A stretch of DNA of 64,000 bases, taken from Sweltsa coloradensis (taxonomy: Eukaryota > Arthropoda > Insecta > Plecoptera > Chloroperlidae). Position numbers and translations under genes: made by a program. Under the pieces are notes generated by a model. The model was not told the DNA's origin. It saw nothing but the letters and a program-made list of their open reading frames with translations, and made no database searches. The stretch is from the NCBI GenBank assembly GCA_024449915.1, contig JAMZAV010000071.1:310001-374000 (forward strand). The letters run 5' to 3'. Positions 56,991 through 64,000 of the stretch are shown here, piece after piece (position 1 is the first letter of the stretch; each line of letters starts with the position of its first letter).

Positions 56991-59665
56991 ATTTGAGGCT
57001 TAACGTTGGAAATTGTGATTACTGTTGTCAAATTAATTAAAATATATTAGTTTGATAAAACAAACCAATATAAAACCTCAAAACATGAGATTAAAACACT
57101 TAAGATTTATTTATTTGAATTATTACTTCAAGGATGTATATTGGCTCAAGTTTGGGTCACTCTTAATCGTTTTTACTTATTTTCAGAAGTCAATTTAAAA
57201 AAATTGTAACGTTGAAGGTTTTCTGTACGTAGGATTTTATTAGTTTGTCTAAAATTTATTTAGTCACATCAAAAAATGAAAGTTAATCACATATGAATGA
57301 TACATACAGATTAAAACTAATGTGTTATGTGTTGTGTGCATGTATAGCTTCCGGGTAAATATGCGTAGTTTAACGCAGTGTTTAGCGATTTGATGTGTGT
57401 GGCCTATAGGCCTAGCTCGGTGTGATACCATAGCAACATGAAATAACGCTGTCTAGATAAATTAAATAATTCATTTAATTTTTGTAAATATCATAAATGA
57501 GCGTAGCACGTTCTTTGTTTGGTTGTTAACAAAAACCACCGCCGAATTCATTAGCGTAGACTTTCTAACAAAACTTAAAAAGAAAATCACCGTAAAAACG
57601 TCTGCTTAAGAAACAAATGACATCGTAATGGAAAATTGCCTCGCAAGAAACGCGTTCTGTGTCTTTTATTAGCATGCCTTGTATATACGTGACAGTTAAG
57701 TAATAACGTAAAAAAGAAGTTGGATATCTTGTTTTCGCCGAGTAGACTGGGTCGCTAACGATGAACAATTCCAAACACGAAAAGCAAACGTAGAAAAACA
57801 GTTTTCATATTCAGCATCCTCTCTCAGTGTTTGGAACCATATGCTATGTCGTTACACAAACTCATTTCATGGAGAAATATTCTAGTTCCGTGGTACGTTG
57901 AAACATTGTGCATCATTACTAAAATAACTTGTGATGGTTATTGCCGTGTCTGACAAACTATTATTATTTATTCAACAATGTAATACATTATATTCCACTC
58001 TGTTAAAGGTATATTGTATTTTTAATATCATATAATGTTATTATTATATAATATGCACATAAAAATAATATATAAATGTTATTTATTTGTAATGCAAGAT
58101 ATTATTTTGGATCAATGAAACTTACAATGTACAATACTATACATAAATGTTCCTTATAAACCTTTTTTTGTTCCTTTGTACGATCTGTCAGTAAAATATT
58201 TGCTTCCATTCAAAGTATCTTATTTTTATCTTGATATTTTCACTGAAAAACTAAAAAATGTAAGAACACTGCTTCGATCACCAAATTAATTTAAATATCG
58301 TCCATTGAGAAAATATTTAAACTATCGTTATCATACACAGAACATTAAAGCCGATGTATGATATATAGATTCTTTAATATAATTATTGCATTTTCTCATT
58401 TGACCGTACTTGCACCTTTAATTACTTACAAATACTTCGTTTAAGATGAATTAAGTTTACAGTGCAGATTTAATTGACCATTGTATTATGAAGTGTTGTG
58501 ATTGTGCTAATTCTGTTGTTTGTTGGTCAGAATCCAGACAAGTTATCTCTACTGCAATGTTTTGGAGGGTTGAAAGTGAAAAGAAATGAGGATTTCGCTT
58601 ACGACTTCCTTGAGTAGACAATAGCGAAACGGGTGCATTTATTGATGAAGTTAGGCCTACTCTCTATGCTATCAGTCTATCAGACCCCTTGATCAACATT
58701 ATAATAAACAATATCGTTAAAATTATCATATCACGTGCCAGCATAAATCAGATTGTAAAAGCTATTATGAATTTTGCATTTTAACTTCCACATACCTGCG
58801 TTAAGAATGTATAAATTCTGATTTATAAAAATAACTGCAAATTATTATGAATTGGAAAAATTAGAAAATTAACTTAGAAAATGGTAGCAAAATAATTTAG
58901 AAAATTTCAAACCACTAGGAATATAAGATTAGTTAACAGAAGTAAAAATTCTTCAATGAACACAAATAAGCTTACCTCACTAAATCTTGCAAAATTTTAA
59001 ACGTATTGCCAAGTAAATCATAATAATATATTCCGCGCATGAGCATTAAGACAACCTCAAACCATTGCTTTTGACCGTCACGTTTCTAAACCTTACCTAA
59101 TGATATTGTAGTGTATTATCCAGCTTTATTAACAATTAAAAATAACATAAGCATCACAACAATTTTTTTTAATCCAAATCAACGATGTCAAAGTTCTTGT
59201 TTATTTATACTAACATGTTTGGTAATGTTAAGACGTGTTCATACTAGAGCTAGAAGTTGAAAACATGGAAATCTCTGCTAGCGATCTCACGAAACTTAAG
59301 CACGCGCCAAGGCTAACGACCAGCGATATGGCTAAGAAAAAGTAATTATTAATTATCTGTTATCTTCTAGCAAAGGCCTACCCAACCAGAAGTTAGGATC
59401 TAAAGTCGCTTGTTGAAAAAGTGATAACCAAAGGGATGAAAGTTACTGTGATTTTGGACGGTTAGACCTTAGATCTTGGTCAATATGAAATATTCTGATA
59501 GTGTGTGCGTCCGCATCCGTCCAAGTCCAGAGACTATCAGTGCACGAACACGTAATGCTATTACGTACGTGAGATATTTTTAAATTGTGTCTGGTGCACA
59601 GCGAATTTCAACATTTCTTCCAGGCAAGACGCAGTCATTAGCACCTCATTACTATTATACCATTA
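56991..59665. other. Long non-coding stretch, no gene recognised
   Basis: AT-rich unique DNA. TAGGCCTA-type words occur near 57408 and 58650. No coding frame above 69 codons. Confidence 0.4.
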
Positions 59666-59723
59666 TCTAGGTGCCCGTTAGGGCGCCGCAGCCAAACCGC
59701 GGTGCGCTACACACTCAAGCACC
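59666..59723 (-). repeat. 58-bp GC-rich hairpin-forming repeat, copy 2
   Basis: Reverse complement of 23578-23635 with about three differences: GGTGCTTGAGTGTG, TAGCGCACCGCGGTTTGG and GCCCTAACGGGCACCTAG. The block ends abruptly on both sides. Confidence 0.7.
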
Positions 59724-59911
59724 TTATACACCAAGCAGAGTTGGGGTGATTTCGAGGTGTTACCCAGCCGTCATGTAACGTGATGTGAACTTGAAAACTA
59801 TCACAATCGAGGGGATTTAGGTACCTGACAACACATGCCAAATTTTATTGGGGTACGACCATTCCTTCTTGGTGAAAAAATGTCTTCAAACATGCTCAAA
59901 ATCACTTTAAG
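59724..59911. other. Short non-coding spacer
   Basis: No features recognised. Confidence 0.4.
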
Positions 59912-59953
59912 GATGTTAGCTACTGCTAGCTACTGCTAGCTACTGCTAACATC
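59912..59953. repeat. Three 11-bp units inside a hairpin
   Basis: The unit GCTAGCTACT/GTTAGCTACT is repeated three times. The outer words GATGTTAGC and GCTAACATC are perfect inverted repeats, so the array is capped by a 9-bp stem. Confidence 0.8.
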
Positions 59954-59962
59954 TAATACGTC

Positions 59963-60155
59963 GGCCCGCGATTCTGACCAGACGGGTGGGGCTACAATGT
60001 TCATATTTAAAATGGACATTAAGGTTATAGAATGATAGTCTCTTTTGAAAAAAAAAGTTGAAAAAGTTTGTTGGAAGGCTTCCAAATAAAGGTTTTAAAA
60101 TAAGCCTTAAACACTTGGCATATAATCAACAAGTAACCATAGTTACTTGACACTT
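59963..60155 (+). mobile_element. Truncated type A element (internal unit and part of 3' region)
   Basis: GATTCTGACCAGACGGGTGG, GGCTACAATGTTCATATTT, GGACATTAAGGTTAT and AAAAAGTTGAAAAAGTT match the internal unit of the type A elements, followed by a decayed AATAAAGG and ATAATCAACAAGTAAC part. Neither terminus is present. Confidence 0.6.
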
Positions 60156-60659
60156 GTTGACGGTATAAGCAGAGTTAGGCGGGAAAGTGCGATACGTAAA
60201 CAAATGGCGGACATTTAAAAATTTTCTTCTTTGTGTGGAACGAGAAAAGGTGTCATTATACTCTCATAAAACAAATCAGAAACCGTCCCTGCCTAGGCCC
60301 AGATGTAGAAAATTATTTATAATACAACAGTGTAGGTCTAAAGTTCCATTTGGCTATAGGACTAGTAAAATTCATACTTACATTACATGTTTGACAAGCC
60401 TAGCCAACCCGTTGCCAGCACAACATTGTTTTGATATGAACTTGCTCAACTGTTTGTTTACATAATTGCAACAATCAAATCATTTCATACAACTTGTCTT
60501 TCGATTGGCCCGCGTTTATGAAGGCACTGCCATCTAGAATAAATATAGAACTTTTTCGAGCTCTTTGCTATACGCAAATCTTTTTAAAGTGTTTGGATTT
60601 CGTGATACTCTTTCAACATAGACATCCTATATAATTGGCTAGACCAGCAGTCGGTGGTC
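60156..60659. other. Non-coding stretch, nothing assigned
   Basis: A 92-codon plus-strand frame at 60187-60465 shows no recognisable domain and has no supporting context. Confidence 0.35.
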
Positions 60660-60945
60660 CACTTCCGGTACAATTAGAAGCCATCTTAAAATGACAGTTT
60701 ACATGTTGATCAAATGGGAGCGATTTGTGGCCAAATAGTTCTCAAGATTGCCGCCAGGTTGACAGGTAAGCATACTAGCCTTTAACACCAAATGATTACT
60801 AAATTCCCTTATGCAATCACTTCGTATTGTTTCTTTTGTTTAATACCATGCTGCACAAGCTAAAACCATATCAAACAATCCAGTAAAATACTTTATTGCA
60901 TTAAAAAAGCATAAATTAAAACACCAAATCGCCATCTTGAAATGG
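60660..60945 (-). mobile_element. THAP-bearing dispersed repeat, copy 2
   Basis: Reverse complement of 15490-15769. Read on the minus strand it gives ATGGTTTTAGCTTGTGCAG in the same place (ATG at 60869-60867). The frame stops after MVLACAAWY because the second zinc-ligand region has changed. Edges carry GAAGCCATCTT and CGCCATCTTG, which may be remnants of short inverted ends. CTACGCTCGCGCC just outside resembles a Helentron-like 5' end but is too short to call. Confidence 0.7.
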
Positions 60946-61325
60946 GCCGGTTGAGTCTTCAATTTGCTACGCTCGCGCCTGTGCGGAGGTATAGGAGACT
61001 GCTAATCTAGCCTACTATAGGGGTTTAATATCAATGCTTTCAACTCACAACCCATGACGTTTTCCACGATACCGTTCAAGAATACCAATTCCTTCGAAAA
61101 CGAAAACGACTTCGTTTTCAAATTGCGTTTTCAACTCATCTCCCACGAACTCAAGAATTGGGGTCCAGTCCTTATACCGTCGTTATACCATGGTTATACC
61201 ACCTATACCCAGGATGTACATGAATCCGGGTCTAGATATTTTACATCCTATATTGTTACTGCTAATACCATAGAATTTAAATCAACTTTGATAAAAATAT
61301 TATATTTTAGCAAATAATTTTGTAA
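60946..61325. other. Non-coding stretch, nothing assigned
   Basis: An 87-codon frame at 61054-61317 contains the low-complexity NTNSFENENDFVFKL and has no known domain. Confidence 0.35.
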
Positions 61326-61744
61326 TGGAACTTGAAAAAGTAATGAGATCACACACATAACAAAAACTTGTAGAAATACAGCCAAACCTTACACACTCAA
61401 AAGGAATGAGATCTAAAAAAAGGGCCAAGCTCATCTACCCTTCCACATAAACGTGCAGTGTCCCATAACAGCATCCTCGAAAAGCTTGGCAAAATAGAAT
61501 TTGTATGTTTACGTTTAAATTAATTACAAAAAAAGAACTTTGATAAACTATTACGTTAAATTAATAATCGCAAATTCTATTTTGAAAAGCTTTTCGAGGA
61601 TGCTGTTATGGGACACTGTACGTTTATGTGGAAGGGTAGATGAGCTTGGCCCTTTTTTTAGATCTCATTCCTTTGAGTGTGTAAGGTTTGGCTGTATTTC
61701 TACAAGTTTTTGTTATGTGTGTTAAGAGCATACTGCAAGTTCCA
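61326..61744. mobile_element. 419-bp foldback element with about 175-bp arms
   Basis: TGGAACTTG at the left end and CAAGTTCCA at the right end are exact inverse copies. The arms then pair over about 175 bp, including CATAACAAAAACTTGTAG, AAATACAGCCAAACC, ATGAGATCTAAAAAAAGG, GCTCATCTACCC and ATAGAATTTG. The centre of about 60 bp is AT-rich. A solo arm is at 23350-23545. There is no transposase and no certain target duplication. A 61-codon frame in the right arm is repeat sequence. Confidence 0.8.
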
Positions 61745-64000
61745 GTATCAACTTGAAGACTTTTTACTCCACCTTCATAGTAAATTGAATATTAGTGTAT
61801 AACATACAACAGTTTACATTGTTGGGATGGGAAAACAAAAAAACACATACAGCAAAACGTATACATAAAATAGGTATGAAAATAAGATGAAAATAAACGC
61901 TGTTATACTAAAATCGTGCTTTTTGCTGTTATAACGTGTGTGAGTCGGCTAAACGATTTACATTACTTGGCAACCATTAAAAATATCTTAACACGCTTAT
62001 ATTTATGTAGCAATGAACGCACGTAGGTGGCAGGTGGTCGGAAGTGCCTTTGATAGTTAACTTGTCCAGTGAAAATCCCTTTTACTAGTTATTATAATTG
62101 CATTCACAAGTATTGCATACAATCGCTTTCGTGATCTTTCCGTCGATATTGTTAAAAAGTTGAAAACATATTTTATTACACGTAAAGTAGAAACGTTATA
62201 ATTATATAGTTGGTCGTAGTTTGCGCTCTGAGAAAATGAACCTATCAAGCCGCATGTAGATGTACATTCCCTTCTCCCTCATCAGTACATTCGTACAGTG
62301 TAATTATTAATGTGTGCTATTGTTATATTTTAATGGAAATAAAATTCCGTCAACACAAAAATCTAGATTCTTCGAGCCCCATTAGTCTCTCTCCTAACCT
62401 GACTTCAAGGTACGGACGGAATATCATATGTCACGTGTCTTGATCGCTGTTTTTGTCGTGTTGCGTCCACAGGCTACGTGCAAAATGTGAGAGGTACTTT
62501 GAAAACAGTTCGGACATTAAATTTAGCCATAATCCTCCTCATTTGTCCTGAAGAGCACACGATGTAGATCAAACAGATGGGGTTTAAAGGGGAAACCTGA
62601 TGTTTACCCTCGTGAAAAAGAGGCTTACACTGTCTAGACTTTACTATAGAGACATATTCTCATCGTCGTTAGTAATTACTTCAATAAAGTTCGGGCAAAA
62701 GTTGATTTTATTAAAACTATTATTAATTAATTTCATTAATTATGTTATTCTGACACAATTTCCAGTGTTTGAAAATAACGTTTTGTAAGACTACACTGTG
62801 GAGCCACAAGTGCACTGTTTTCTAAACAAACTTAAACGCAGTCTATATTAAATACATATTCAGCTGAGAATATAAAACACACACTAATAAAACCAAGATA
62901 ATAATATAACTAGAGGTGTTGTATGAAACTGTTAGTTAAAAAAAAGTAAATATAAAAAGCAACATAGCACACTTTGCCATGGGGTATTTATGAACTATCT
63001 GGTAAGAATCTTTGTAGTAACAAACAATATCACATTATTAACGAAGATCCATTTTGTAAACTGGTTGCATGGAAAATAGTAATTATACAGTAACAAACAA
63101 CACACATACATATTTAATCTTACAATATGATATTACATATTTTGAAATGTTCATATTATGCCAATTTTATTTGGTCAGTTAGTAAATAAATAAACAAGCG
63201 TAGGCTACTCTTTCGGCCAAGTACACGCAGGGACGTCTTCTTTAGACCACCATATTGTTTTTTTAAAACTACGTTTTAGTATTATCACCCTGCATACATC
63301 AACACATTATCACAGGTAAATATCCCCTTTAAACTTTAAACGGCACTTTGACAAATAGGGATCATTATCATAAATCGAGAAGGCAGTTTCGTTTTACTAC
63401 ATATATTTTTCATAATGCCAAGCAAGAAACGGGTGTTGTTTATGTTAGATCTTTCACAACTGCTGTGCTTCAAAATGATCGCAAATATACCTGCCTGGTG
63501 TAGATTCGGTGTGTGGTCAATCCACGCACCGGAAAATTGCGACCCACCCTCCAATCTTAAAGCCACTGCAACTCGGGATTCACTACGCATGGCTAACACA
63601 AGCTTTTCACCGGTGGATTAGAAGTCCATGTAAGCTAAAAAACATTTTCACCCGCCACTTTACACTAATCCAGCCGTGCTAGACATTTTCTTTCGTATAC
63701 ATAATTTCAGTTTCGGCGCTACTAGTGGTATCATGCAGCGCAGTATAAGTTTATAGGTAGAAACTTAAAAACACAATAAAATAAAATAAATAAATAAATT
63801 TGTATTTAGTGTCAATACCCGCTCGCTCACATAATTGAGTACCACTAGGGGCCTTTAATTTAAAGCAGACCCACTACAGAGCCAACCATGTCGGCGCCAA
63901 TACCATCGATGCACGAACAATTAACATAAATACTTGTTTGTTTTGCATAACATCCTCCAGTTGTCAACACTGAATTAACTACTACAGTAAACTTTCTCGG
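61745..64000. other. Non-coding stretch; (AAAT)n near 63776-63800
   Basis: AT-rich unique DNA to the end of the window. Frames of up to 87 codons lack known domains, and the one at 63336-63599 is overlapped by another on the opposite strand. Confidence 0.4.

Noticed and set aside
57490..57560. Another Helentron-like 5' end (AATGAGCGTAGCACG)
   Set aside because: Only ten bases match, with no iterons, body or 3' hairpin.

Overview
The window is AT-rich eukaryotic DNA, most likely from an invertebrate animal. It holds many degenerate interspersed repeats, tRNA-derived SINE heads with A and B boxes, LINE-like 3' ends with (AATC)n tails or an AATAAA signal, foldback and MITE-like elements, microsatellites, and a THAP zinc-finger relic. 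The phylum cannot be settled from the sequence. No protein-coding gene could be supported: the open frames are short, unrecognised, and mostly fall in repeats or where stops are sparse by chance. No intact tRNA, rRNA, snRNA or known microRNA was recognised. I read it as intergenic or intronic DNA shaped by transposons.

The main content is a set of related non-autonomous elements that look like rolling-circle (Helitron2/Helentron-type) transposons. Nearly complete copies lie at 3695-4271, 4344-5119, 9702-10258 (minus), 14681-15948, 29683-30247 (minus), 31027-31802 (minus), 31964-32707, 36730-37319, 50511-52047 (minus, interrupted) and 50982-51751. All start TGGATGAGCG or a variant, with GCGA-type iterons just inside. 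All end in a short inverted copy of the start, a hairpin with AACGC/GCGTT arms, and CTAG (CTTAA in one decayed copy). Each is flanked by T on both sides without an evident target duplication. Several carry 1 to 4 internal tandem units of about 150-163 or 176 bp, like satellite-bearing HINE/pearl elements described in bivalves. No Rep/helicase gene is in the window, so these copies would depend on an enzyme encoded elsewhere.

Layout. 0-5 kb: a relic 3' end, a 294-bp MITE, a LINE tail and two type-A elements in tandem. 5-14 kb: mostly featureless, with a CCTAGG-rich patch and a type-D element. 14-16 kb: a composite element with a tRNA-SINE and a THAP-bearing repeat. 16-29 kb: scattered SINEs, small dispersed repeats, a 58-bp GC-rich hairpin repeat, a CGTCGCG island and a 123-bp tandem array. 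29-33 kb: three type-B elements, two forming a long inverted pair. 33-50 kb: mostly unique, with one type-A copy, a GTGC microsatellite repeat, a second copy of the 123-bp array and a (GTT)n tract. 50-52 kb: one type-B element nested in another. 52-64 kb: unique DNA with a G24 tract, palindromic arrays, the second GC-rich hairpin repeat, a second THAP-bearing repeat and a 419-bp foldback element.

Coordinates and similarities were read by eye and may be off by a few bases.
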